A program made the position numbers and the translations under genes. A stretch of DNA of 33,428 nt, from assembly GCF_002505485.1 (NCBI RefSeq), contig NZ_DAVG01000071.1, positions 1-33,428 on the forward strand. Direction: 5' to 3'. The number at the start of each line of letters is the position of its first letter. The stretch's first letter is position 1. Origin of the DNA: Methanosarcina sp. UBA5 (lineage in GTDB: Archaea; Halobacteriota; Methanosarcinia; Methanosarcinales; Methanosarcinaceae). The notes below the pieces were generated by a model. That model made no database searches. It saw only the letters and a list, made by a program, of their open reading frames with translations, and had not been told where the DNA came from. Shown piece by piece: positions 1 to 8,394 of this stretch.

Positions 1-69
1 ATGACAAGATGTGCATACTGGAAAGTATCTACAAATTAGCTAAATCAGGAGAGAAAAAGGAGAAAAAAC

Positions 70-3000
70 ATGACAACCCGTGTAGCGGAACTTTCAGAAG
101 TTCAGAAAAAAGAAATCTCCGAACTCTTTGGGGAATATGTTAATCTTGACAGACGTGAACGTCACTATTACAACCACGATATAGGAGCTTTACCTCCTCT
201 TGTTAAGAAGGTAATTGGGAATACCGACCCTGCTGCCATCGTAAAAATCAGGACCGAGGAAGATGCAGTAAAGCTTCTTGAGTTTGCGAACAGACATAAG
301 TTTCCGGTCGTACCTCGCGCAGGAGCCTCTTCAGGATACGGAGGGGTAATCCCGACAAAGGGAGGAATAGTTGCCGATATCACATCACTGAATAAGATCA
401 TAAGTATCGATCCAGACGGGCAAAAAGCTGTTGTGCAGAGCGGGATAATCTGGGAAAAACTGGAGAGGAAACTAAAAGAAAATGGGCTTTCGGTAAGGAC
501 AATTCCTTCAAGCGCTCCTTCTTCGACAGTTGGAGGCTGGCTGGCCCAAAGCGGAGCCGGTTACGGAAGTTATGAGTTTGGCTGGGGCTACGAGAGCATG
601 GAAAAAGCCAGAGTTATACTTCCCACAGGAGAAACCCGGGAGTTTTCAGGCCCTGAACTAAAAAAGTTAATCGGGACAATGGGAACCATAGGCATCATTA
701 CCGAGATAACACTGAAAGTCCAGAAGTTCGAAGAGAGAAAAGCGATTTCTGCCAGTTTCCCAAGCGCTTCAGCCCTAAAGAAAGCTGTTGAAGAAGTAAG
801 AAGAAAGAATATTCCTCTCTGGTCAATCTCCTTCCTGAATCCCGAATGGGCAGATATGAAGAATAAAGCGCCCAGGAAACTCCACTATGGAGAGGTCGTG
901 GATAAAGACAGACCGGTGTTGCCAGTCTCTTATGTCTCAACTTTCATGTACCCTGCCTCCAGGAACGTTTCCGGCTTGAAAGAAGCAATCGAAAGTGCAG
1001 GCGGGACAATCCTTCCGGAAGGAATTGCAAAATATGAGACGGACGAATGGTTCAAGTCCATGAAAGTAAAGCGCCTGGGCCCTTCGTTTATTCCTGCGGA
1101 AATTCTGGTGCCGCTTGAGAAAATGGACAGGACTTTTGAAGAAATAGGGAAGAAAATAAAATTGCCTGTGCTTACTGAAGGCATGGTTATAAGCGACGGG
1201 TATGTGGTTCTCCTCTGTTTCATGCGCCATTCGGAACGCTCCTTGCTCTTTAATACGGCTTTTGCTCTTTCCCTGAGCATTTTGAAAATTGCAGAAGAAA
1301 ATAGTGGAAGGGCTTATTCCTCAGGACTTTTCTTCGCTTCAAAGAGGAAAAGTGTTTTCGGGGAAAGGCTTGCTGAAATCGAGGCCCTGAGAAAAGAAAT
1401 CGACCCTAACGGGATCATGAACCCTGAAACTCTGGAAGGGAAAGGACTCCTGAATACTGTAGTATCGATGGGTTCTGCCTTTGAACCTTTTGGCAGGATA
1501 GCTGGAAACATGTCAGGAATTGGAGAGGTTTCCTTCAAGGATGAGAAAGAAATTCCCGCAGAAGTAGCAGAACTTGCCTATTCCTGTTCTCAGTGCGGGT
1601 ATTGTGTGAGCGAGTGCGACCAGTATTACGGCAGGAGCTGGGAATCCCAATCGCCTCGTGGAAAATGGTTTTTCATCAAGGAATACCTTGCAGGCCAGGA
1701 AAAACTTGACCAGAGGCAGACAAATACTTTCCTCGGCTGCACCACCTGCCAGATGTGTGACTCCCGCTGTGAACTGGATATGCCGATCGAACATGCCTGG
1801 ATGACCATGCGCCAAAAGCTGGTTGGAGAAGAAAAGAAGATGACCTTCCCTCCCTTTGAGATCATGGCTGCAAGCCTCCTTAAAGAGAGGAACATCTGGG
1901 CGAACTACAGAAAAGACCGGGACAAGTGGATTCCAGATGATATCAGGGAAAAGATGAAGGACAAAGCCGAGTACGCTTATTTTGCAGGCTGCACTGCGTC
2001 CTTTGTGGAAAATGATGTTGCAGTAGGGGCAGTCCACATGCTCGATGATGCAGGAGTGGAGTTTACAAGTCTCTTTGACAAAGAATCCTGCTGCGGAATT
2101 CCCATGCTTGTTGCCGGAAGGTGGGACGTTTTTGAAAAAACAATGAGAATGAATATCTCGAATATGAAAAAGAAAGGTGTAAAAACCGTAATCACTTCCT
2201 GCCCTGCGTGCTGGCTAATGTGGCATACGGTCTATCCCCAGTGGGCGAAAAAGCTGGGAATCGAATACGGGCTTGAGGCAAAACATTACTCTGAAGTGCT
2301 CGCGGATCGTCTCGATGTCCTGAAGCCGAAGTTCAAGCAGCCTCTGGATAAAGTGGTAACCTGGCATGATTCCTGTCACATTGGCAGGGCAGGAGGCAAA
2401 GTTTACGAGCCGCCCAGAGAACTGCTCAAGGCTATACCCGGAATAAAGTTTAAGGAACTTGAATACAACCGAGAAAGAGCTCACTGCTGCGGTTCGGTTG
2501 TAAGCCTTATTGCCGAGCCCCCTGTTGCATACAAGCTGGGGGATATGAGACTCCAGGAAGCCCTTGATGTTAAAGCCGACATCGTTGCAGCGCTTTGTCC
2601 GTGCTGTGTTTTTCAGTTCCGCGTAGCAGCGAAGGAAAACAATCTTGATATCGAAATTCAGGATCTGGGCGCTCTGGTGGCAAGGAGCCTTGGATATAAT
2701 ATTCCGGACTCAACTTCGTATACCTTGGAATCCTGGGTTCCCTTCGAAAAGATGATTTCCCTTATGCAGCCTGAAAATATGACTGACCTGATGGTTGAAC
2801 TCATGCCCCAGATGATGGCAGCGATGCCAGCCCCACTTCAGGCAATGATGAAACTGGTCAAATACGTGCCTGGTATGGATGTCATGATGAAATCCATGAT
2901 GCCGGTTATGATGCCTAGACTCATGACACTGGTTATGCCGAAAGTCATGCCTGACATGCTTAAAGCTGTAGAAAAGAGAGTGCCTATGCCCGATTACATG

Positions 3001-3117
3001 AGGGAGCAGCTTCCGGATCTTATGCCGAAGGCTATGGAGAACTTGATGCCTAATATGCTTCCCGAACTTATTCCCAGGCTGACTCCACGGATGATTGAGT
3101 ACATAAAGACACATTGA
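70..3117 (+). CDS. FAD-linked oxidase fused to Fe-S (GlpC/HdrD-like) domain, lactate/glycolate dehydrogenase type
   Basis: This 1015-residue protein reads as a fused 2-hydroxyacid dehydrogenase. Residues about 45-220 form an FAD-binding domain of the GlcD/D-lactate dehydrogenase type, with a Gly-rich segment (RAGASSGYGG) near residue 80, and residues about 225-460 form the FAD-oxidase C-terminal domain. Two [4Fe-4S] ferredoxin motifs follow, C506-x2-C-x2-C-x3-C516 and C557-x2-C-x2-C-x3-C567. Two cysteine-rich CCG modules (ESCCGIP and HCCGS, with CPCC) come next, as in GlpC and heterodisulfide reductase HdrD. Such fusions oxidise D-lactate, glycolate or similar acids and pass electrons through the Fe-S centres; substrate and acceptor cannot be read here. 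Residues 895-1015 are an unusual tail with 28 methionines and many prolines. The start has GGAG at 59-62, seven bases upstream. No transmembrane segment is evident. The fold is confident; the substrate is open. Confidence 0.9.
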   Translation: MTTRVAELSEVQKKEISELFGEYVNLDRRERHYYNHDIGALPPLVKKVIGNTDPAAIVKIRTEEDAVKLLEFANRHKFPVVPRAGASSGYGGVIPTKGGIVADITSLNKIISIDPDGQKAVVQSGIIWEKLERKLKENGLSVRTIPSSAPSSTVGGWLAQSGAGYGSYEFGWGYESMEKARVILPTGETREFSGPELKKLIGTMGTIGIITEITLKVQKFEERKAISASFPSASALKKAVEEVRRKNIPLWSISFLNPEWADMKNKAPRKLHYGEVVDKDRPVLPVSYVSTFMYPASRNVSGLKEAIESAGGTILPEGIAKYETDEWFKSMKVKRLGPSFIPAEILVPLEKMDRTFEEIGKKIKLPVLTEGMVISDGYVVLLCFMRHSERSLLFNTAFALSLSILKIAEENSGRAYSSGLFFASKRKSVFGERLAEIEALRKEIDPNGIMNPETLEGKGLLNTVVSMGSAFEPFGRIAGNMSGIGEVSFKDEKEIPAEVAELAYSCSQCGYCVSECDQYYGRSWESQSPRGKWFFIKEYLAGQEKLDQRQTNTFLGCTTCQMCDSRCELDMPIEHAWMTMRQKLVGEEKKMTFPPFEIMAASLLKERNIWANYRKDRDKWIPDDIREKMKDKAEYAYFAGCTASFVENDVAVGAVHMLDDAGVEFTSLFDKESCCGIPMLVAGRWDVFEKTMRMNISNMKKKGVKTVITSCPACWLMWHTVYPQWAKKLGIEYGLEAKHYSEVLADRLDVLKPKFKQPLDKVVTWHDSCHIGRAGGKVYEPPRELLKAIPGIKFKELEYNRERAHCCGSVVSLIAEPPVAYKLGDMRLQEALDVKADIVAALCPCCVFQFRVAAKENNLDIEIQDLGALVARSLGYNIPDSTSYTLESWVPFEKMISLMQPENMTDLMVELMPQMMAAMPAPLQAMMKLVKYVPGMDVMMKSMMPVMMPRLMTLVMPKVMPDMLKAVEKRVPMPDYMREQLPDLMPKAMENLMPNMLPELIPRLTPRMIEYIKTH

Positions 3118-3364
3118 GGGTTTTGCACAAAATCTGTGCAGAAAAACACGAAGGGAGAACTTCAGAATCCCTTCAATCAATTTTTAAAATTTTACTTTGT
3201 GATAGCTACCGGCAGATTGCTATTTTATGTTATCCAGACTCTTTTCACAAGCACTTTTTATTCCCAGGCCAGCACAGGATTGGAAATAAAACTGGTTTTG
3301 GATGAACTCATAGACTTCTCAATCTGACTTAAACTACCTTGATGAGGTCCATAGATTCAGGTAT

Positions 3365-3766
3365 TTACCGCGGCTTTGCTAATCCGATTTTACCTTTACA
3401 TTCCTTGATGACATCGGAAAAGTTTGTGTATTCCCGGTCTGAACAAGCCTCGAGAGTGTTTATCACTTCACTACGAGCATTAAGTTTTTTAGCTTCCTCT
3501 ATAAGTTGATTCTTTGTTGCAGGAAACTTCACATCGTGGAAAGCTTGCATAACATTCTGAATACCTTTGAATTCCTGGAGGACATCCGAAGAACTGTGGT
3601 ATTCCTTGTCTGGAATGTTTTCAATAGCTTGTATTACTTCGCTACGGGCGTTAAGACTTTTAGCTTTCTCAATAAGTTGCATCTTCGTTACAGGATATTT
3701 CATCTCTTGAAAAGCTTGTAAAGCTTTCTGAATCGCATTATGTACTTCAGTAGCACTCTCCTGCAT
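3365..3766 (-). CDS. Tandem DUF2795 protein
   Basis: A 133-residue protein made of two similar units of about 60 residues. Each has the pattern of an aromatic helix, K(Y/F)P-x-TK-x-QLIE-x-AK-x-LNARSEVI, then (D)(K/R)EY and an S-DV motif. This matches the small DUF2795 family of archaea and bacteria, whose function is unknown. The two halves are also visibly similar at DNA level, pointing to an internal duplication. I place the start at the ATG at 3766, because GGGGGAG lies seven bases upstream; a start 17 codons further upstream would put the ribosome-binding site inside the gene. It stands alone on the minus strand, convergent with the oxidoreductase. AT-rich TATA-like sequence lies at about 3920-3955. 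Confidence 0.75.
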   Translation of the reverse strand: MQESATEVHNAIQKALQAFQEMKYPVTKMQLIEKAKSLNARSEVIQAIENIPDKEYHSSSDVLQEFKGIQNVMQAFHDVKFPATKNQLIEEAKKLNARSEVINTLEACSDREYTNFSDVIKECKGKIGLAKPR

Positions 3767-4223
3767 TTGATTTCTCCCCCTTATTTTGGTTTTGTTTTCT
3801 GTGGAATTTGTCCACATTCAACATTTGGATCAATTTGATACAATTTTACATCTGTTTGGTTCTTAGTCATTTTGTGCCAATGAAAATGAATTCAAATTGT
3901 ATCACAAGCAGATTGTATTTATTTAATATAATATCTAGAGAAATATAAATAAGAAACCAATATAAATTAAACGTAGATGTTATTCAGTCAAGATTAGCAG
4001 ATATTTACTCAACAAATAGTATTTTTCCAAAAAATCCCCTACATTTTAGATGCATATATAAAAACAGAACAGACTTACTAAATATAAAGATAGATTGAAA
4101 TTTTACATATCCTTGTTTCCCTGCTTGTATACCTAATATTCCATCAGAGAGAATTCTTAATCAATAGGGAAAAACGATGGCACCAATTAGAAAGATCAAA
4201 AATCAGAAACTAATAAAAGGTAT

Positions 4224-4331
4224 CTAGTACTGCGATTCCGAAGTAGATTCATAAAACTTGATTTTTGAACCTATTTCCCGATTACGAATTTCCCAGTAAA
4301 TAGTGAATTTATTTTGGAATCGAAGCACTAG
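4224..4331. mobile_element. MITE-like element A, copy 1, flanked by CTAG
   Basis: A 100-base core (4228-4327) lies between two CTAG tetranucleotides (4224-4227 and 4328-4331). The core ends are imperfect inverted repeats: TACTGCGATTCC on the left, and the reverse complement of the right end, TGCTTCGATTCC, a 10 of 12 match. A second copy with the same ends and the same CTAG flanks lies at 26940-27048. CTAG as a four-base target duplication is typical of IS5-family transposases (YTAR sites), so this is probably a non-autonomous derivative. No coding capacity. Confidence 0.75.
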
Positions 4332-4433
4332 TGTCATGGAAATTTAATTATTGAGCATAATCTTTGACAGCTTTTCATCATATAGCGATTCAGAGTTAAC
4401 ATGTGACCAATAACTAAATTTTCAAGACACTAG
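4328..4433. mobile_element. MITE-like element B, abutting element A and flanked by CTAG
   Basis: A 98-base core (4332-4429) lies between CTAG at 4328-4331, shared with element A, and CTAG at 4430-4433. The left end reads TGTCATGGAAATTTA. The reverse complement of the right end reads TGTCTTGAAAATTTA, a 13 of 15 match. Its ends differ from those of element A, so it is a different family using the same target. The shared CTAG implies that one element inserted into the target duplication of the other. No coding capacity. Confidence 0.7.
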
Positions 4434-4469
4434 TTTCTTTTCGCCCACACATTTAAATCAAGCTATTTC

Positions 4470-4808
4470 TCACAAAGTTCTGCATTCATCTACGAATTTT
4501 GTTATTTCACGATCTGCGGTTCCACAGCTAATAAAAGAAGGTTTTTTCGTAATTATGAGAGTAAGGTCAGATTTTCCATCCCATTCAAAATTTCCAGTTA
4601 TCCCGTTTCCCGAAAGTTCTCCTTTGTTTCCTGATGGAACGTTGATGCCGTAGTCTTGAAGCTTTTTCTTCATGCACTCAAACGTATCAGGTGTAACACC
4701 AGATACCTTCACGGGCTCGCAACTATTTCTCCCCATCTGTGCTTGAGCAGATCCAAGAGAAAAAACTAAACACATCAATAGTAGAGAAACTATCAACTTC
4801 AAATTCAT
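4470..4808 (-). CDS. Small exported protein of unknown function
   Basis: A 112-residue protein that I do not recognise. It starts with a clear signal peptide: lysine at position 4, a hydrophobic run over residues 5-18, and an A-x-A type cleavage site near residue 23 (SAQAQ). The mature part of about 88 residues has four cysteines (near 31, 46, 95 and 109), which could form two disulfides outside the membrane. The middle is rich in Gly, Asn and Ser. The ATG has AGGGGGT six bases upstream, which supports the start. It appears to be a single-gene unit. No known domain is evident, so secretion is the only confident property. Confidence 0.6.
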   Translation of the reverse strand: MNLKLIVSLLLMCLVFSLGSAQAQMGRNSCEPVKVSGVTPDTFECMKKKLQDYGINVPSGNKGELSGNGITGNFEWDGKSDLTLIITKKPSFISCGTADREITKFVDECRTL

Positions 4809-5224
4809 TCTTTACCCCCTAAGCGAATTTGGTCATTTGATTCAACTGGATAGACTGACTTAAAAATATAAAAATAATTAATATAAAAATTAGTATAATA
4901 GATTAATAATATATTCCTATTTATAAATATATATTTTTTATTTAAAACATGGGGCTTAGATACTATTCGAAAAGTTCTCGATCTCCGCAACTTTAACAAT
5001 TGGCAATATGCATAACCAGAAAGGATACCTGGAAGAATAACCGAAAAAGGTATTAAGAGATCCAGGAGACCCCCTTTTTTAAAATAAAGAACCTGCGCTC
5101 CAGAGAAATTCTTATATAGAAGTGCTTGCATTAAGAATAGGAAAATACGCACAAAGGTAACGTGCTCAGTAATACAATTAATAAAAATTCATAGAAATTC
5201 ATATCATTGAAAGGAGATTAAAGC
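4809..5224. other. Divergent promoter region before the thermosome
   Basis: A 416-base AT-rich stretch between two divergently transcribed genes. It must carry promoters in both directions. A minus-strand open frame crosses it but has no ribosome-binding site, low-complexity composition and a four-base overlap with the exported-protein gene, so I do not call it. Confidence 0.5.
5111..5118 (+). promoter_or_regulatory. Candidate TATA box for the thermosome gene
   Basis: CTTATATA preceded by purine-rich sequence that could serve as a BRE. Transcription would start near 5140, leaving a leader of about 85 bases. No heat-shock operator was recognised. Confidence 0.35.
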
Positions 5225-6850
5225 TTGGCAGCACAACCGATCTTTATTTTAAGGGAAGGCAGCAAGAGAACCCATGGTTCCGATGCCCAGCACAACAATA
5301 TTATGGCCGCAAAAGCGGTTGCTGAAGCGGTAAGAACCACTCTTGGGCCCAAGGGTATGGACAAGATGCTTGTAGACTCCATGGGTGATGTTGTTATCAC
5401 CAACGACGGAGCAACAATCCTCAAAGAAATGGACATCGAGCACCCAGGTGCAAAGATGATCGTAGAAGTAGCCAAGACCCAGGATGCCGAAGTAGGAGAC
5501 GGAACCACCACCGCAGCCGTACTTGCAGGGGAATTCCTGACAAAGGCAGAAGACCTGCTTGAAAGCGGAGTCCACCCAACAGTAATTGCAAGCGGCTACA
5601 GACTTGCAGCAGATCAGGCTACAAAGATTTTAGATACAATCACTATCAGTGCATCTCCTGAAGATACCGAAACTCTAGAAAAACTCGCATCCACAGCTAT
5701 AACAGGAAAGGGTGCAGAGGCTAACAAGGAACATCTTTCCAGGCTTGCAGTCGAGGCCGTTAAGTCGGTTGCTGAGAAAAGCGAAGATGGAAAAATCACT
5801 GTGGACATCGAGGACATAAAAGTCGAGAAGAGACCCGGCGGAAGCATCAAGGACTCCGAGATTGTCGAGGGTGTAATTGTCGATAAAGAGCGTGTCCACA
5901 CAGCTATGCCGGAAGTAGTGGAGGATGCAAAAGTTCTGCTCTTAAGCGTGCCCATTGAGCTTAAGAAGACAGAGACAAAAGCCGAAATAAAGATCACCAC
6001 CCCTGACCAGATGCAGCTCTTCTTAGACCAGGAAGAAGCAATGCTCAAGGAAATTGTGGACAAGGTAATTAAGACAGGCGCAAACGTTGTTTTCTGCCAG
6101 AAAGGAATTGATGACCTTGCCCAGTATTACATGACAAAAGCAGGAATCTTTGGCATGCGCAGGGTAAAGAAGAGCGATATGGATAAACTTTCCCGTGCAA
6201 CCGGCGCAAAAATCATCACCAGCCTCGACGAAATTGAGGCATCCGACCTTGGCTATGCCGGTCTAGTGGAAGAAAAGGATGTTACCGGTTCCAGAATGAC
6301 CTTCGTTACAGGCTGTAAGGACAGCAAGACAACCTCAATTCTCCTTCGCGGCGGAACCGAGCATGTAGTTGAAGGAATTGAGAGGGCCCTCGAAGACGCT
6401 CTGAGAGTAGTGGGCGTTGCTCTCGAAGACCAGAAGATCGTTGTGGGTGGTGGCTCCCCAGAAATTGAACTATCCCTCAGGCTCAAGGAATATGCAGCAA
6501 CCCTTAAAGGCAGGGAGCAGCTTGCTGTAACGAAATTCGCCGAGTCCCTTGAGATTATTCCTAGCACCCTTGCAGAAAATGCAGGGCTTGACCCGATCGA
6601 CATGCTTGTAGAAATGCGCTCCCAGCATGAGAAAGGCAACAAGCGTGCCGGACTCAATGTTTACACCGGCAAGATCGAGGACATGTTTGAAAATAACGTT
6701 GTCGAACCTCTCAGGATCAAGACCCAGGCAATCAATGCAGCCACCGAAGCCGCAATCATGATTCTCAGGATCGATGATGTAATTGCCTCATCCAGTGCAG
6801 GCAAAGCAGGCCCGGGAGCAGGCCCAGGCCAGATGCCTGAAGAGATGTAA
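5225..6850 (+). CDS. ths: Thermosome subunit (group II chaperonin)
   Basis: A 541-residue group II chaperonin subunit, which forms a cytoplasmic double-ring complex that folds proteins using ATP. The equatorial domain shows the family signatures RTTLGPKGMDKMLV near residue 40, the NDGATIL segment near residue 60, and the ATPase motif GDGTTT at residues 91-96. A C-terminal GGGSPEIELS segment and a Gly/Pro/Met tail (ending QMPEEM) follow. The start is TTG at 5225 with AGGAG seven to nine bases upstream, and no ATG fits better. Length is normal for the family. Methanosarcina carries several thermosome paralogues, so I cannot say which subunit this is. A hairpin terminator follows at 6874. It looks monocistronic. 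Confidence 0.97.
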   Translation: MAAQPIFILREGSKRTHGSDAQHNNIMAAKAVAEAVRTTLGPKGMDKMLVDSMGDVVITNDGATILKEMDIEHPGAKMIVEVAKTQDAEVGDGTTTAAVLAGEFLTKAEDLLESGVHPTVIASGYRLAADQATKILDTITISASPEDTETLEKLASTAITGKGAEANKEHLSRLAVEAVKSVAEKSEDGKITVDIEDIKVEKRPGGSIKDSEIVEGVIVDKERVHTAMPEVVEDAKVLLLSVPIELKKTETKAEIKITTPDQMQLFLDQEEAMLKEIVDKVIKTGANVVFCQKGIDDLAQYYMTKAGIFGMRRVKKSDMDKLSRATGAKIITSLDEIEASDLGYAGLVEEKDVTGSRMTFVTGCKDSKTTSILLRGGTEHVVEGIERALEDALRVVGVALEDQKIVVGGGSPEIELSLRLKEYAATLKGREQLAVTKFAESLEIIPSTLAENAGLDPIDMLVEMRSQHEKGNKRAGLNVYTGKIEDMFENNVVEPLRIKTQAINAATEAAIMILRIDDVIASSSAGKAGPGAGPGQMPEEM

Positions 6851-7253
6851 AGAACTTAAAATATAAAATCCAGGATTGCCGGAAATTTCCAGCAATCTGA
6901 AACCTTTCTTTTTAATTTCAAGATATTTATTCAGAATATTTTTCAGAAATCTTTTTCAGATCCTTTCTATAAATCGCTTTTAGGAAATTCATTTTCAGAA
7001 ATTACTTCCAGGTATCCCTTCCAGAAATACTTTTTTCAATGATTAATTCTTCTATGTAAGTCAATTTATCTATAGAGTCACTAAGACGTTTCCAAATAAA
7101 GAAGAGACCAAGACTTTTCAAACATAAAACAAATCATGACGCCAGGATTTCCAAAACCAAAATATCTAAAAAATTCAAAAAAAGAAGGCGTTTTTGAGTT
7201 TTTATACCGAATGTTACTGAATTGCTAAAATGCACGATGATCAGTAAAAATTG
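6851..7253. other. Convergent intergenic region
   Basis: A 403-base region between the thermosome and the oppositely oriented DUF473 gene. After the thermosome terminator there are several short imperfect repeats of TTTTCAGAAAT (6940-7035). Near 7160-7200 the minus strand carries T-rich runs next to a weak CAAAAA/TTTTTG stem, which would suit termination of the DUF473 transcript. No gene seen. Confidence 0.5.
6874..6916 (+). terminator. Hairpin terminator after the thermosome
   Basis: GATTGC-C-GG at 6874-6882 pairs with CC-A-GCAATC at 6889-6897 (one mismatch, loop AAATTT), followed by T-rich TTTCTTTTTAATTT. Position and T-tract suit thermosome termination. Confidence 0.6.
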
Positions 7254-7643
7254 TTATCTGGCTTCATAGCAGGAAATTTCCCTGGCCTCTACCCGAACTG
7301 GTTTCCCAAGCTCGCTTGAAATAACATTTTTTACCCTTGCCATACACTTGCACTGAAGCTGGATACGGGCTGAGATAGCTTCTCGTTCTTCAATATAGAG
7401 ATTATTTGAACTGACAACGGAATGGACCGAAATCTGCTTTTGTACAACCTTTGCTATGAGGCCCTGAGTCCCATCCGTGAGATCCTGAAGGCTGGTGGAG
7501 GTCAGGAGAACGCTATCTCCTGCATTGAGCCCGAGTACTCCTACGAAATTTTGAGGACTCCGAATCTCAAGAGTCCTGAGATGGTGTTTCTTCAGGACCT
7601 CGATAAGAGAATCAGCAATTCCTGTTAACGCGATGTACTCCAT
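7254..7643 (-). CDS. DUF473 family protein
   Basis: A 129-residue protein matching the archaeal DUF473 family, found in methanogens and relatives and without known function. The diagnostic stretch is near the N-terminus: ALTGIA, RTLEIRSP and NAGDSVLLTSTSLQDL, followed by a TQGLIAKV segment. Two cysteines form C-K-C near residue 100. Its ATG lies four bases beyond the stop of the PAC2 gene. Its ribosome-binding site GGGTGA overlaps the PAC2 stop codon, so the two genes are translated from one transcript and probably coupled. It is cytoplasmic, with no signal or membrane segment. Confidence 0.8.
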   Translation of the reverse strand: MEYIALTGIADSLIEVLKKHHLRTLEIRSPQNFVGVLGLNAGDSVLLTSTSLQDLTDGTQGLIAKVVQKQISVHSVVSSNNLYIEEREAISARIQLQCKCMARVKNVISSELGKPVRVEAREISCYEAR

Positions 7644-7647
7644 GGGA

Positions 7648-8394
7648 TCACCCGTACATTGGGAACTCCTTCTTTACTTCTCCTTTCTGCTCCGTAGTCT
7701 GAACATCTTCAGCAAGCTTCTGGAGTTCGACCTCTATGCGTTCAGCCTGCTCTATAAGCCGATCCGTACTTATTGAAAGCCCATAGAGTTCGTTTAAAAC
7801 TTCAATAACAGCAGAGGCAGCCCTTGGGTCAGGATTCTGGGTTCTGGTAGCACCAAGCAGGCTAAATGCAGGAATTCCACGCAGTAGACATTCAGCCATT
7901 ACACTACCTGAAATCCCGGAGATGGTTCCCATCTGGAAAACCTCTACTCTTTCCTTGATTTTATTCAGCATTTCCGGAGTGGTGGCTGCCCCGAAGACTT
8001 TATGCCCCCCGTCCATTATGGCAATTCCTGCAATGGAAGCAATTTCTCTTACATTAATAGACTCAGCCCAGTCCACCAGAGCATTACTGACATCGTAAGA
8101 GATGGTGTGACTGATAGGAATATCGGAAATCACAATAATCAGATTATGTTCCACGTTTTCATAAATCCTCACAGGCATATTTATAAGCCCCTCGTAAAGT
8201 ACTGCAATAGAGGGGAAATACCTGGATTCAATAGAGCCAATGTATTCCATTTTCAATTCTTCTATCATATGTTGACTTGCAATATTCCCCACAAGCCCGA
8301 TTCCGGGAAACCCTTCAATCAAAACAGGATTTTTTGACTGCACAGGTTTGGTAATAATCTTCACGTCATTGTTGTCATAATCTGTATTTGACAA
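7648..8394 (-). CDS. PAC2 family protein (proteasome assembly chaperone-like)
   Basis: A 248-residue PAC2-family protein. The N-terminal region has the family signature GFPGIGLVGNIAS (about residues 29-41), then RYFPSIAVLYEG, and a Gly-rich GISGSVMAECLLRGIPAFSLLGAT segment near residues 160-185. The C-terminal 60 residues are helical and charged, as in archaeal members. In eukaryotes PAC2 proteins assist 20S proteasome assembly; archaeal homologues of this size are related but their role is not established. The start is TTG at 8394 with GAGGTG five bases upstream. It is the first gene of a two-gene unit with DUF473. Confidence 0.85.
   Translation of the reverse strand: MSNTDYDNNDVKIITKPVQSKNPVLIEGFPGIGLVGNIASQHMIEELKMEYIGSIESRYFPSIAVLYEGLINMPVRIYENVEHNLIIVISDIPISHTISYDVSNALVDWAESINVREIASIAGIAIMDGGHKVFGAATTPEMLNKIKERVEVFQMGTISGISGSVMAECLLRGIPAFSLLGATRTQNPDPRAASAVIEVLNELYGLSISTDRLIEQAERIEVELQKLAEDVQTTEQKGEVKKEFPMYG

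Larger units (their letters stand above)
3767..4469. other. Intergenic region with two miniature elements
   Basis: A 703-base AT-rich stretch with no convincing gene. The left part (3767-4000) should hold the promoter of the DUF2795 gene. The right part holds two short inverted-repeat elements separated by shared CTAG tetranucleotides, listed separately. Nothing else recognised. Confidence 0.6.

Noticed and set aside
1513..2037. 174-codon minus-strand frame inside the oxidoreductase gene
   Set aside because: It is the antisense shadow of a strongly supported coding region and has no family motifs. Other long antisense frames in the thermosome, tgtA and radical SAM genes were dropped for the same reason.
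2710..3180. Histidine-rich minus-strand frame (156 codons) opposite the Met-rich tail
   Set aside because: The histidines simply reflect CAT, the reverse complement of the many ATG codons of the Met-rich tail.
3114..3327. Two overlapping 63-codon plus-strand frames after the oxidoreductase
   Set aside because: No protein-like composition, no ribosome-binding site, and mutual overlap.
4805..5152. 115-codon minus-strand open frame upstream of the exported-protein gene
   Set aside because: It covers the divergent promoter region, has AT-driven composition (runs of Ile, Tyr, Asn) and lacks a ribosome-binding site and recognisable motifs.
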